Shown: positions 1-10,119 of the stretch, piece by piece
Layout of the letters: every line of letters starts with the position of its first letter
Numbering within the stretch: position 1 is the stretch's first letter
Source of the DNA: Acidobacteriota bacterium
Lineage (GTDB): Bacteria > Acidobacteriota > Vicinamibacteria > Vicinamibacterales > UBA823
Assembly: GCA_002730525.1 (NCBI GenBank)
Contig: PCAK01000030.1
Location: forward strand, 1-49,182
Length of the DNA: 49,182 bases
Reading direction: 5' to 3'
Program-made: the position numbers and the translations under genes
Notes under the pieces: generated by a model
Database searches by the model: none
What the model was told of the DNA's origin: nothing
The model's input: the letters and a program-made list of their open reading frames with translations, nothing else

Positions 1-85
1 GAATCTTCTCTTCCGCCGAAAACTGACGCCGGGTCTTTCGACGAATCTCCTGAACGACCTTCTCCGCTGACTTGCCTTGGCTCAT
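1..85 (-). CDS. IS3-family transposase OrfA, N-terminal fragment (runs off left edge)
   Basis: Only the first 28 codons are present. The peptide starts MSQGKSAEKVV and continues RRKTRRQFSAEEKI, the usual beginning of the helix-turn-helix OrfA protein of IS3-family elements, which binds the element ends and is normally fused by frameshifting to the DDE domain of OrfB. The start is well supported by a strong ribosome site (GGAGGAGG on the minus strand) just upstream of the ATG. The gene reads out of the window, so nothing can be said about whether it is intact. The identification rests on the short N-terminal signature, but that signature is characteristic. Confidence 0.8.
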   Translation of the reverse strand, partial: MSQGKSAEKVVQEIRRKTRRQFSAEEKI

Positions 86-148
86 GGGGACCTCCTCCCC
101 TGGTGGCCAAGTCTCTCCTATTTCACCGCCTCACTTGGTCCCCATTCA
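84..148 (-). promoter_or_regulatory. IS leader with inverted repeat over the transposase start
   Basis: On the minus strand the 9-base sequence ATGGGGACC (plus 137-145) is perfectly complementary to GGTCCCCAT (plus 84-92), which covers the transposase start codon and touches its ribosome site. A transcript entering from outside could fold so that the start is hidden, as known for other insertion sequences such as IS10 and IS50. The outer arm lies in TGAATGGGGACC, which begins with TG and may be the element's terminal repeat near 148. The exact element end is a guess. Confidence 0.45.
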
Positions 149-449
149 TTTGACGCCAAACAGAGGGAGCGAGAAACGCCCCCCCTTTTGGCACCGCCCT
201 GTCGCCACGCTGAAGGCAAAACAGATATGCTCTGAGCGGCCGCCTAGCTCGATGTCGACGGACTAGAGCGAACACTGGGTGCACCCTGACCCAGCCGGCG
301 GCCACTACCCTCCGGCCAAGCGCTGGGAGCTTACCGCACCAAGGCTCCAGACCTCGCGGACTGCACCCCTATTGCACCCCCGAGCAGATCGACAGCGTCT
401 TCGACCGGCTGCATTGCGGCAGTAAGTTGTTCTATTTCAACAAGGTGAG
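149..449. other. Intergenic stretch without a recognisable gene
   Basis: About 300 bases between the presumed IS end and the tRNA gene. No convincing coding region is visible. A plus-strand open frame near 370-463 reads PEQIDSVFDRLHCGSKLFYF and stops inside the tRNA gene; it could be the tail of a decayed gene but matches nothing I recognise. No terminator or repeat stands out. Confidence 0.5.
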
Positions 450-524
450 TGGTGGGCGCTAGTGGATTCGAACCACTGACCCCCGCCGTGTGAAGGCGAT
501 GCTCTACCACTGAGCCAAGCGCCC
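450..524 (-). tRNA. tRNA-Val (anticodon CAC)
   Basis: The minus strand folds into a full cloverleaf. The acceptor stem is GGGCGCT/AGCGCCC, the D arm is GCTCAGTGGTAGAGC, the anticodon stem is TCGCC/GGCGG around the loop TTCACAC, and the T arm is AGTGG-TTCGAAT-CCACT. The anticodon lies at 492-490 and reads CAC, so it decodes GTG valine. Discriminator A is followed by an encoded CCA (452-450). Without CCA the gene is 453-524. Confidence 0.96.
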
Positions 525-578
525 ACTCGTCCGACCAGTCTATCGGATTTTTCGCGCGACGGCCAGACGACTCACCCG

Positions 579-1136
579 TCAGGATTCGTTGATGTGCGCG
601 GTCAGGAGCGCGAGGATCGCCGCGAGGTCTTCGTCAGCGGCGGCATAGGCCTCGTCGTACTCGGCTGGCGACATCCGGTGGCTACCCGGGTCTCCGTCGA
701 ACGACAGCACCTGCCCGCCGCGCGTGGCACTGTCGGCGGCTCCGTCGGTCGGAGCGCGCTGCAACCCGTTGGCGCCGAAGTCGTCGATGAAGAGCCGCGT
801 CTCCAGGACAGACGCACTGCTCAGATCGACGTAGACATCGCGATAGTTCCCCGCCGCGATCTTGACATCGAGCAACTGGGGCGCCGCGTACTCGGCAGCC
901 ACGACGAGCATCTGCCGGCCGGAGAAATAGAGGGCCGCCACGTAGCGACCGTCGGTTGCGGAGTCCTTCGCGGCGATCGCCGAGAGGCCCGCGTCGTCCA
1001 TAGCCTGCCCCAAGGTCTCGGCCGCCGAGGCTGACGCCGACTGGGCCCGCGCGGTGCCCGAACCCCATCCCACCGTCACGACCACGATCGCGGCCAGCAG
1101 CGGCACTCGCCCCCACGCCTGTCGGCTTTCCCTCAT
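579..1136 (-). CDS. Secreted protein of unknown function
   Basis: The 185-residue product starts with a clear Sec signal peptide: charged MRESRQAWGR, a hydrophobic stretch LLAAIVVVTVGWG, and a probable cleavage after TARAQ near residue 32. The mature part is small, acidic and rich in alanine, with no cysteine and no motif I recognise. It ends in an acidic helix-like segment (AAADEDLAAILALL). The ATG is preceded by GAGGGGGC at good spacing. It is followed by the tRNA gene on the same strand and preceded by the membrane-anchored protein gene at 1259-1744. Probably periplasmic; no function can be assigned. Confidence 0.75.
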   Translation of the reverse strand: MRESRQAWGRVPLLAAIVVVTVGWGSGTARAQSASASAAETLGQAMDDAGLSAIAAKDSATDGRYVAALYFSGRQMLVVAAEYAAPQLLDVKIAAGNYRDVYVDLSSASVLETRLFIDDFGANGLQRAPTDGAADSATRGGQVLSFDGDPGSHRMSPAEYDEAYAAADEDLAAILALLTAHINES

Positions 1137-1258
1137 GATGCCCCCTCACAGAATCCGAGCCTGCCTAGTGCTCCGGTCGAGTCGGACGCCGACCTGAACC
1201 GAGAGCGCGTGCGCCGCCGCTGGTGAGCACGCCCGTCGTCATGCGGGCGCATCCGGCA

Positions 1259-1744
1259 CTATCCGATGAAGAGCGGGTCGTCTTCTTCGCTGGGAGTCTT
1301 CTCGGGCGTCGGCTGGTCGGGCTGGCTCTGTCGGATCGCGGCCAAGCCGGCTCGCAAGCCGTCCACGAGCGCGAGGCCTTCCTGTGCCGGAGCGATGACG
1401 GCATCCTGCACCAGGCCCATCGTCTGGTCAAACCGCTGCGCGCACTCGTTGAACAGGTGGTCGGCCCGTTCGACCTGGGTCACCACCAAAGAGGTCGCCC
1501 GCGCCGCGTCGCTGCTGATGTCGTTCAGCCGCCCCACCAGGGGCCTGACTTCCTCGTTCAGCTCGGCCATGACGCCATCCATCTTGCGGCTGAGCCGGTG
1601 CATGTGGATGGCCGCGCCAATCTGCAACGCCGCCATCGCCGTCGTCGCCGTCGCGATGATGCCGAGAAACACCAGAACCCAGCCGTCTACACGCCCCCCC
1701 CCTTGATGTCCCGCGCGGGCCTCGACCCGCGCGTCGCATCCCAT
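1259..1744 (-). CDS. Small membrane-anchored protein, DUF948-like
   Basis: One N-terminal transmembrane helix (VLVFLGIIATATTAMAALQI) is followed by a long alpha-helical, probably coiled-coil region (RLSRKMDGVMAELNEEVRPLVGR and onward) and a disordered acidic tail ending EEDDPLFIG. This layout resembles DUF948-type proteins, which are membrane-anchored helical proteins of unknown role. The start is uncertain. The ATG used here gives 161 residues but has no clear ribosome site, and a run of nine G bases (plus 1694-1702) lies between it and the helix. The helix begins VDGWVLV, where homologs might start, but that codon is GTA (1690-1688). Confidence 0.65.
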   Translation of the reverse strand: MGCDARVEARAGHQGGGRVDGWVLVFLGIIATATTAMAALQIGAAIHMHRLSRKMDGVMAELNEEVRPLVGRLNDISSDAARATSLVVTQVERADHLFNECAQRFDQTMGLVQDAVIAPAQEGLALVDGLRAGLAAIRQSQPDQPTPEKTPSEEDDPLFIG

Positions 1745-1809
1745 TGTACAGAAATCGGTCGGGAACGTCGCCGTGGCCCGTGGCCCGTGGCCCACATGGC
1801 GTGTGGCCC

Positions 1810-3822
<2,013 letters not shown>

Positions 3823-3836
3823 ACCCTGCGCAATAC

Positions 3837-3861
3837 GCCAGCCGTCGCGCGCACGGCTGGC
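3837..3861 (-). promoter_or_regulatory. Hairpin just upstream of uvrB
   Basis: GCCAGCCGT and ACGGCTGGC form a perfect 9-bp stem with the loop CGCGCGC, 15 bases before the uvrB start on the minus strand. It has no run of T, so it is not a standard terminator. It may end transcripts from the VWFA gene at 3925-4857 or affect uvrB translation; the sequence does not decide. Confidence 0.4.
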
Positions 3862-3924
3862 CCGGCTGCCCCAACCTCAACCGGGCATCGTAGCACACGG
3901 GCAGAACGGCGGTGGGCGGGCGTT

Positions 3925-4857
3925 CTAAGGTTCGGTGGGCAGGTAGGGACCGAAGTATCCGGTGCGCGCCCGGATCGTGGCGCCGCGCAGCTCGGGACGA
4001 GTGCCGGAGAGCTTCACCTCGACCTCACGCCAGTCGCCGTCGGTCCCCTGATCCGTCGACGCATAGCCAAACGAGTACCGCGCGAGGATCTCGTCGGCGA
4101 TCTCACTGTAGATCTCGTCGAGTGGCTCCGCCGTCAGCGGCAGGAAGACCTTTCCGCCCGTGGTCTCCGCCAGCACCCGAATCCGCCGCATAACGCCGGC
4201 ATTGCCAGGTCGGCTCTTGAGAAAGCCGATGGCGTAGATCGTCACATCTGACGCCTTGACGAGATCGAGCGCGTCGCGATAGCTCAGCTGGCTCCGCGTG
4301 TCACCGCCATCGGTGTACAGCACCAGGATCTTCTGGCCGTCCTGCGCGTAGGCCCCGTCGAGATAGACACCCAGCGCGTCGTACAGCGCGGTCCAGCCCT
4401 TCGGCTGCTGCCCCCGAATCCGCTCGACCAGGCGCGGAAAGTCCGCCTGCCGGTAGCGCGCCACCCGGACCTCGGTGTCGAAGTCGACGAGTGTCATATC
4501 TTCGGCCTGCCGCACCGTATTCAGGAACTTGATGGCTGCCGTACGGGCCAGGCGCAGGTCGACTTGCATGCTCGCGCTGGTGTCGAACAGCAGGCCGAGG
4601 TGCAGCGGCGGCGGCGACGCATCCGGCGTGCTGGCGCCGACGAAGTAGCTGACCATCTGCTTGACGCCTTCCTCGTAGACCTCGAAGTCCTCCCTGACCA
4701 GATCCGTCACGAAGTTACCGTCACGGTCGACGACGGTCACGCCGAAACGCACGAGGTCGACACCGCTCGTGAACGTCGGCTGGGCCCACACGCTGGACGT
4801 GCCGGCCGCGAACAGCGCAGCGGTGAGCAGGAGTGATCGCACGATCGTCGGGTGCAT
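3925..4857 (-). CDS. Secreted VWFA-related protein, Acidobacteria type
   Basis: The 310-residue protein has a signal peptide (cleavage probably after SSVWAQ, residue 26), an N-terminal beta domain (VDLVRFGVTVVDRDGNFV, then LVREDFEVYEEG) and a von Willebrand A domain. The metal-binding MIDAS residues are present: DTSAS (92-96), the threonine in GWTALYDAL and the aspartate in YTDGGD. The C-terminal beta part ends RARTGYFGPYLP. This matches the VWFA-related acidobacterial domain family (TIGR03436-like), which is strongly expanded in Acidobacteriota; the partners of these proteins are unknown. It is a useful taxonomic marker. It is divergent from the DHH phosphoesterase gene across 186 bases. Confidence 0.92.
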   Translation of the reverse strand: MHPTIVRSLLLTAALFAAGTSSVWAQPTFTSGVDLVRFGVTVVDRDGNFVTDLVREDFEVYEEGVKQMVSYFVGASTPDASPPPLHLGLLFDTSASMQVDLRLARTAAIKFLNTVRQAEDMTLVDFDTEVRVARYRQADFPRLVERIRGQQPKGWTALYDALGVYLDGAYAQDGQKILVLYTDGGDTRSQLSYRDALDLVKASDVTIYAIGFLKSRPGNAGVMRRIRVLAETTGGKVFLPLTAEPLDEIYSEIADEILARYSFGYASTDQGTDGDWREVEVKLSGTRPELRGATIRARTGYFGPYLPTEP

Positions 4858-4961
4858 GACTTCGGCGGAGCGCCTCGATCATACTGGAACCGCCCCGGAA
4901 GGCAACGTCGAGCGTCCGGGTAGGAAGGGCCCGGCCGCCGCCGTCCGGTCGAGGTCGGCGC

Positions 4962-4993
4962 TTGCGCCCACCCCCGGTCCAGGTGCGTATAAT
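4962..4993 (+). promoter_or_regulatory. Probable promoter of the DHH phosphoesterase gene
   Basis: A perfect -10 box TATAAT lies at 4988-4993 and would start RNA near 5000, leaving a leader of about 44 bases before the ATG at 5044. The best -35 candidate is TTGCGC (4962-4967), but the 20-base spacing is long. The -10 is convincing in such GC-rich surroundings; the -35 is weak. Confidence 0.5.
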
Positions 4994-5043
4994 GAGGGGT
5001 TGAGCTTCGGGCGGAGTACCCGTGCCGAAGTGCGCAGATCGCC

Positions 5044-6477
5044 ATGAAGTGTCTCGCCGTCTGCCAGGACGAGGCCGTCGCCAGAACACTGCACCAGGCT
5101 CTCGGGCCCACGTTCGAGTTCGTCTGCCTGGTTGACGACCGCTCCCTCGCTCGTCGGCTTCAGGATGAGGGCATCGGCTGCGTGGTCGGTGACCCGCGCC
5201 GCATCGACACCTACGTCCAGGCCGACGTGACGCCGCATACCTGCGTCATCGTTGAGGACCCGGGCAAACGCGGCCTGAAGCGGATCCTATCGGCGGTTCA
5301 GGACGCCGGGGCGACGCTCGTCTATGTGCTCTGCACACCGCATCATGCGCAACGCGGCTGGACCGACGAACTGCGGGCACAGTGTCCGGACATCACGACG
5401 CTCGATCTGGCCGACCTGCTGTCCGGACCGCTGCTGACCGAACTGAGCCGATCGACGACGCGGGCGAAGGTGCAGCAGTACCAGCGCTATTTCGCCGATG
5501 CCGACCGCGTGCTGATCCTGCTGCACAACGATCCGGATCCTGACGCCATGGCCAGTGGCCTGGCGCTCCGCAACGTCCTGCGGCGGACGAAGACGACCGC
5601 CATCATCGGCGCGATCCACGGCGTCACGCGACCGGAAAATCTCCGGATGGCGAACATGCTGGACATCCACGTCGAGCAGATCGCACCCGAAGCGTTCAAG
5701 GACTTCGACCGAGTCGCAACGGTCGACGTGCAGCCGCACTACTTCAGCGGCGCACTGCCCACGGTCGACCTCGTGATCGATCATCACCCGGTGCAGCCCG
5801 GCTACACCTCGGTCTACAAGGACATCCGCGCCGACTACGGGTCCACCTCGACCATCCTGACCGAGCACCTGCGTGCGATCGACGTCACCATCTCTGAACG
5901 GACCGCGACGGCGATGCTCTATGCCATTAAGTCCGACACCCTGTTTTTTGCTCGACAAACGAAGCGGGAGGACCTCGACGCGTTCACGTATCTCTACCCG
6001 CTGGCCGACCCGGCGATGATTCGAAAGATGGAGGGTGCCGAGATCACGCTCGAGCGGATGGAATACGTGCGCCGAGCCATCGAACGCGGCGCGGTGCAGG
6101 ACCAGGTCTTCACGGCCTTTCTGGGCGCGTCGACCCGCGAGGACTTCATCCCCTACGCCGCCGACTTCTTTCTCCAACTGGAAGACGTGAAGTGGACGGT
6201 GATCGCCGGCATTATGGACGGTGCGCTCGTCGTCTCGGTCCGCAATCTCGGCTACTCACGCAACGCCGGCGAGTTCGTCCGGAAGAACTTCGCCGACATC
6301 GGTAGCGCGGGCGGACACCGGTCGATGGCCAAGGCGGTCGTCCCGGTCGCCCGGTTCCGCGAGAAGTTCGGCGACCTCAGCGACGCCGAGACCTCACAGC
6401 GGCTGCAGGCGATGATCGAAGCGTTTCTGAAGGACCCGTCGGGTACCGAACGCCGCAAGGAGCCGCTCAAGGCCTAG
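5044..6477 (+). CDS. DHH/DHHA1 phosphoesterase with N-terminal RCK-like domain
   Basis: The 477-residue protein has three parts. Residues 1-130 look like a Rossmann-type RCK/TrkA-N domain (MKCLAVCQDEAVARTL, then VVGDPRRIDTYVQA). Residues 150-320 form the DHH phosphoesterase domain with HNDPDPDA (161-168), an aspartate in ATVDVQPHY and the signature DHH (246-248), all manganese ligands in this superfamily. The last third is DHHA1 with GGHRSMA (423-429). DHH/DHHA1 proteins cleave small nucleotides such as nanoRNA or cyclic di-AMP, or act as exonucleases; which applies here cannot be told. An RCK-like fusion suggests control by a nucleotide or ion (inference). It converges on the PLP enzyme gene. 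Confidence 0.88.
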   Translation: MKCLAVCQDEAVARTLHQALGPTFEFVCLVDDRSLARRLQDEGIGCVVGDPRRIDTYVQADVTPHTCVIVEDPGKRGLKRILSAVQDAGATLVYVLCTPHHAQRGWTDELRAQCPDITTLDLADLLSGPLLTELSRSTTRAKVQQYQRYFADADRVLILLHNDPDPDAMASGLALRNVLRRTKTTAIIGAIHGVTRPENLRMANMLDIHVEQIAPEAFKDFDRVATVDVQPHYFSGALPTVDLVIDHHPVQPGYTSVYKDIRADYGSTSTILTEHLRAIDVTISERTATAMLYAIKSDTLFFARQTKREDLDAFTYLYPLADPAMIRKMEGAEITLERMEYVRRAIERGAVQDQVFTAFLGASTREDFIPYAADFFLQLEDVKWTVIAGIMDGALVVSVRNLGYSRNAGEFVRKNFADIGSAGGHRSMAKAVVPVARFREKFGDLSDAETSQRLQAMIEAFLKDPSGTERRKEPLKA

Positions 6478-6493
6478 AGACTGAACGCCCGGC

Positions 6494-7654
6494 TCAGCCG
6501 AGCGCGCGATCCAGATCGGCCACAAGATCCTCCGGCGCCTCCAGGCCGACCGACAACCTCGCCATCCCCGCCGACACGCCGGCCCGCGTCAGGGCCTCCG
6601 CCGACAGGCCATGGTGCGACGTAAGCACCGGCAGGCTGCAGAGACTCTCGACGCCACCCAGGCTCGCGGCGCGCGCGAAGAGTTGCAACCGGTCGAAGAA
6701 TGCCGCCGCCCGCGCGAGCCCGCCCTCGAGATCCAGACAGACGATGCCGCCGAATCCGCGCATCTGCCGCGACGCGATCGCGTGATCGGGATGCGACGCG
6801 AGCCCCGGGTAGTAGACACGTCGGACCCGCCGATCCGCCTCCAGAAATTGCGCCACGGCCAACGCGTTGGTATTGTGCCGCGCGATCCGCACCGCGAGCG
6901 TCTTCAGGCCCCGGCCCAACGCGTAGGCGGCGTGCGGATCGAGGACGGTCCCCATGAGCCGTCGGGTCGCGCCCACCGTCGACATCAGATCTGTCCGGCC
7001 GGCGACCGCCCCGCCGGTCACGTCGCTATGACCGTTCAGGTACTTCGTCGCGCTGTGCATCACCAGATCGATGCAACACGCGAGCGGCGCCTGGTTGATC
7101 GGGCTGGCGAACGTGTTGTCGATGACCGACGTCACGCCGCGCGCGCGGCACGCGGCGCCGATCGCTTCGACGTCGAGACACCGCAGCGTCGGATTGATCG
7201 GCGACTCGAACCAGAGGAGGCGCGTCTCATCCCGCAGCACGTCGGCTGGGCGGCCGAATGCCTCGAGGTCGACCAGCCGCACGCAGACGCCGAACTTCGT
7301 GAGCAGATCGGTGAACAGCTTCAGCGTCCCGCCGTAGATCGCCGCGCAGCAGACCACCTCGTCGCCGGCCTTCAGCAGCCCGGCCAGGGTCGTGACCGTC
7401 GCCGCCATACCCGACCCGAACAGTCGTGCCTCTTCGGCTCCCTCCAACTCGGCCACGACGGCTTCAGTCGCTTCGACCGTGGGGTTCTCGTAGCGGGAGT
7501 AGAGGTGGCGCGACGACCGCCCCTCGGCGTGAGCCTCGACCTCGGCGGCGGAATCGAAGACGAAGGTGGTCGTCTCGTAGATCGGCGTCGTCAGCGGCGC
7601 CGCCTCGGCCGGGCGGGCCCGGCCCCGATGGATGACCTTCGTCGCTGGCTTCAT
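6494..7654 (-). CDS. Cys/Met-metabolism PLP enzyme (cystathionine synthase/lyase family)
   Basis: The 386-residue protein belongs to the trans-sulfuration PLP family. Visible landmarks are YSRYENPTVEATE (53-65, phosphate-binding from the neighbouring subunit), GSGMAA (80-85), the aspartate in VIDNTFASP that holds the pyridine nitrogen, and the PLP lysine in HSATKYLNGHSD (K204). The family includes cystathionine gamma-synthase, cystathionine gamma-lyase, methionine gamma-lyase and O-acetylhomoserine sulfhydrylase; sequence alone does not separate these. ATG at 7654 overlaps the stop of the patatin-like gene by one base (TGATG), so the two are probably co-translated; a TTG one codon earlier is also possible. 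Confidence 0.88.
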   Translation of the reverse strand: MKPATKVIHRGRARPAEAAPLTTPIYETTTFVFDSAAEVEAHAEGRSSRHLYSRYENPTVEATEAVVAELEGAEEARLFGSGMAATVTTLAGLLKAGDEVVCCAAIYGGTLKLFTDLLTKFGVCVRLVDLEAFGRPADVLRDETRLLWFESPINPTLRCLDVEAIGAACRARGVTSVIDNTFASPINQAPLACCIDLVMHSATKYLNGHSDVTGGAVAGRTDLMSTVGATRRLMGTVLDPHAAYALGRGLKTLAVRIARHNTNALAVAQFLEADRRVRRVYYPGLASHPDHAIASRQMRGFGGIVCLDLEGGLARAAAFFDRLQLFARAASLGGVESLCSLPVLTSHHGLSAEALTRAGVSAGMARLSVGLEAPEDLVADLDRALG

Positions 7655-9075
7655 CAATTCACCGAACGCAGCCGCTCGCCCGACGCAGCGACCACCGGGT
7701 CGACGAACTGCCGGTAGGCGTCCTGGTGCCCGCGGTCGACCAACTCCGCCACGGTCTGCTTCCGGTCCGAACGCTCGTCGTAGGCGCCGGAGAAATCGAA
7801 TGGCCCTACCGGATTGTGGGTCGGCCGGATGAGGAACAGGCCGCTGAAATGCCCGACCCTCGCCGTCACGGCATCGCGTACCGCCGCCGCTTCCATTGCA
7901 GCCTGGTACTCACCGGCCCGGCCGCGGGCATCACGCCGCCCGGCGCTGAGCGTGTGGGGCGCGGTCAGTTCCGCCGTCGCAGACACGACCACGACTTGCT
8001 CGACGCCGGCGTTGAGGACCTCTTCCAGCAGCCTGGCAATCGCGTCGGCGCGGTCCGCTGCACGGTGGGTCTCCCCCCGCCAGTGACTGTCAGGCGCGAA
8101 CGTGATCAAGTGCGGTTCAGTCACCACCGGCAAGCTGACCGCCGCCGCGAGCGCGTCGAGCGCATGGTCCCGCCCCGAGCCGGCCAGATCCCACGTTTCG
8201 GACGCACGCCGTCCGCTCTCGGGCGTTCGCTGGAAGAAGCGCTCACGGTACGGTGCCGACAGCAGGGCGAAGACCAGGTCGCGTCGGATGTCCACGTCGT
8301 GCGCCGTCACGACCAACTCCCGAAATCCAGGTTGACCGAGGTTCTCTGCGAGAAGCTCCGTGTAGCCTTGACTGGCGTCCCGGCCGGCCGGCCGGCCGGC
8401 CGCCGACGCGCCGCGGATGAGCTGCCACAGTGCCCTGGCGAACCGATCGCGCACATCGGTCGCGGTGAGCGGCACGGCGAGCATCTGCCACCACACCGCC
8501 CCGCGTCCCCGGCGCCGCGACCGCAAGGCCCGGAGCGCGGTCGCACCGAGCAGGACGAGCAACGCCAGCAGCAGGCCGACCGCCGTCCGCGGCACGAGCG
8601 TCGGCAACGCGCCAGGACCGAACATGACGGTCAGCACCTCACCATACCGGTCGGCCAGGGCCGTGCCGGCGCCGCCGCCGACCAGGCGCAGGGCGAACGC
8701 CACGGGGTACACCAGCGCCGCTGCGACCAGGAAGATGAGGGGAAAGAGCACCGTCACGACCGTCGCGCCGAACAGCCCGGTCGCCGCGCGCAGGCTCGCC
8801 CGCCAGTGGTAGAACTTGGGCGGCGGATCCCCGCGCCAGATGCCGCCGTCGCCCCAGAGCGTGGACCCGCCGTCCACCGCGGCGAACATCGCGCTCACGG
8901 CGCCCATGCCCCGCCCCGCCACCAGATCGATCTTGACCCCCGCCTCCTGCAGCGCACGCAGCACACCGGCGTGGTACGCGCCTGCCGTACCCGTGCCGGT
9001 CAGCACGAGCGCGGTCCGCAGGCGTGGCGAGTACGTGGACTTCCTGACGTCGGGGGTGGACTGCGACACAGCCAA
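7654..9075 (-). CDS. Membrane-anchored patatin-like protein, catalytic residues lost
   Basis: The N-terminus has the patatin/RssA fold signature: LVLTGTGTAGAYHAGVLRAL (24-43) matches the oxyanion loop, and DLVAGRGMGAV (50-60) matches the nucleophile elbow, normally GxSxG. Here the serine position is glycine (G56), the oxyanion-loop arginine is alanine, and I find no DGG or DGA motif for the catalytic aspartate. Two hydrophobic segments follow (about 95-130 and 160-185), so the protein sits in the membrane. It is therefore probably a non-enzymatic relative of phospholipases. A CCGG tetranucleotide tract lies inside (8380-8401). The start is TTG; a GTG two codons later is an alternative. It shares a 1-base overlap with the PLP enzyme gene. 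Confidence 0.75.
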   Translation of the reverse strand: MAVSQSTPDVRKSTYSPRLRTALVLTGTGTAGAYHAGVLRALQEAGVKIDLVAGRGMGAVSAMFAAVDGGSTLWGDGGIWRGDPPPKFYHWRASLRAATGLFGATVVTVLFPLIFLVAAALVYPVAFALRLVGGGAGTALADRYGEVLTVMFGPGALPTLVPRTAVGLLLALLVLLGATALRALRSRRRGRGAVWWQMLAVPLTATDVRDRFARALWQLIRGASAAGRPAGRDASQGYTELLAENLGQPGFRELVVTAHDVDIRRDLVFALLSAPYRERFFQRTPESGRRASETWDLAGSGRDHALDALAAAVSLPVVTEPHLITFAPDSHWRGETHRAADRADAIARLLEEVLNAGVEQVVVVSATAELTAPHTLSAGRRDARGRAGEYQAAMEAAAVRDAVTARVGHFSGLFLIRPTHNPVGPFDFSGAYDERSDRKQTVAELVDRGHQDAYRQFVDPVVAASGERLRSVN

Positions 9076-9101
9076 TGCGGCAACCGGACCGATTCCGACG
9101 T

Positions 9102-9569
9102 TCAGACGTCGTGGACGGTCGTCAACTTCACGATCTCGAATGCGCGCGTGCCGCCGGGCGTGGGCACTTCGACCTCGTCGCCCTCTTCCTTGCCCACGAG
9201 GGCGCGGCCGATTGGGGACGCCGTCGAGATCAAGCCCTTGTCCGGCTCGGCATCCTCCGGCATGACAAGATGGTAGGTCTTCTTCTCGCCACCCGCCTCG
9301 CGCAGCTCCAGCTTCGAGCCGAAGGCGGCCCGATCCGTCGGCAGCTTCTCGAGGTTCATCAACGAGATCTCCGAGGCGCGCTGCTGCAACATCGACACCC
9401 GCGCCTGCACGAGCCGTTGCCGCTCCTTGGCGGCCTGGTACTCGGCGTTCTCACGGAGATCACCCAGCTCCCGCGCGCGCTGAATCTCCTTCGGCAACTC
9501 GAGCTTCAACTCGCGTTCGAGTTGCTGGATCTCCTCATTGAACCGCTTGAGCAACCGATCTTTCACCAT
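9102..9569 (-). CDS. greA: Transcription elongation factor GreA/GreB family
   Basis: The 155-residue protein has the Gre layout: an N-terminal coiled coil carrying the acidic tip motif GDLRENAEYQAAKE (about 36-49), whose acidic residues reach into the RNA polymerase secondary channel and stimulate cleavage of backtracked RNA, and a C-terminal FKBP-like domain (ISTASPIGRALVGKEEGDEVEV). The length matches GreA. The ATG lacks a strong ribosome site. It follows the broken response-regulator gene by about 140 bases on the same strand and is 26 bases before the patatin-like gene. Confidence 0.93.
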   Translation of the reverse strand: MVKDRLLKRFNEEIQQLERELKLELPKEIQRARELGDLRENAEYQAAKERQRLVQARVSMLQQRASEISLMNLEKLPTDRAAFGSKLELREAGGEKKTYHLVMPEDAEPDKGLISTASPIGRALVGKEEGDEVEVPTPGGTRAFEIVKLTTVHDV

Positions 9570-9709
9570 TGGATTGAATCGCGGGTCGGACCGTCGGCGC
9601 CGCCCTCCGCAGAAGCATCAAGCGTAGCACAGTCTCTCGCGCCGGTATCCATGGGCATCGACACCCGGCACGCCATGAGCGGAGGAGCAGCCTGCCCGTC
9701 TCTGGTGCG

Positions 9710-10112
9710 TCACCCTCGCGGACCGGCGTGCTCGGTCTGCAGAATCTGACGCACTCTCTCCAGGACAGCCTCTGGGGTGAACGGCCTTCAGGAGGAGCGA
9801 CCAATGCTGCCCCACACGCCGTTCCCGCCAAGAATAGATGACACCGGGGTCCCCGGTGATGTACACGACGGGTGTCTGGGGACGGAGGGTCTCCAAGAGT
9901 TCACCCAGCACGAACCCTCTCGTCTCCGGCATGTTCACGTCGGTCATCACCAGATCAATAGGGCCGGTGTGGCTGCGGCTGACGGCTAGCGCCTCTGCTC
10001 CGTTGGTGGCCTTCAGGACCTGGTAATCCGCAGAAGCCAGGATTCGGCCCAGCAGATTCAGCACAGGTGGCTCATCATCAACAATCAGGATGGTCTGGCG
10101 GAGCTGGCTCAT
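9710..10112 (-). pseudogene. Single-domain response regulator, frameshifted
   Basis: The receiver domain starts MSQLRQTILIVDDEP with AGGGTAGG as a possible ribosome site. The acidic pocket (D12, D13), phosphate-accepting D58 (VMTDVNMP), T86 and K109 are present. Just after K109 an extra base (GG at 9785-9786) breaks the frame. Removing one base restores LLLKPFTPEAVLERVRQIL and a stop at 9712-9710, a normal receiver end, for 133 residues. As read, the frame runs on with nonsense to 9618. The lesion falls after the whole phosphorylation pocket but before the last helix. It may be a true mutation or a sequencing error. It is the third regulator of a minus-strand row. Confidence 0.8.
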
Positions 10113-10119
10113 CGGGCAC

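Noticed and set aside
370-463. A possible gene tail reading PEQIDSVFDRLHCGSK
   Set aside because: It is short, ends inside the tRNA gene and matches no family I know.
9618-9709. A novel C-terminal domain on the response regulator ending at 9618
   Set aside because: It is out-of-frame translation after a single-base insertion; the correct frame gives a normal receiver end.
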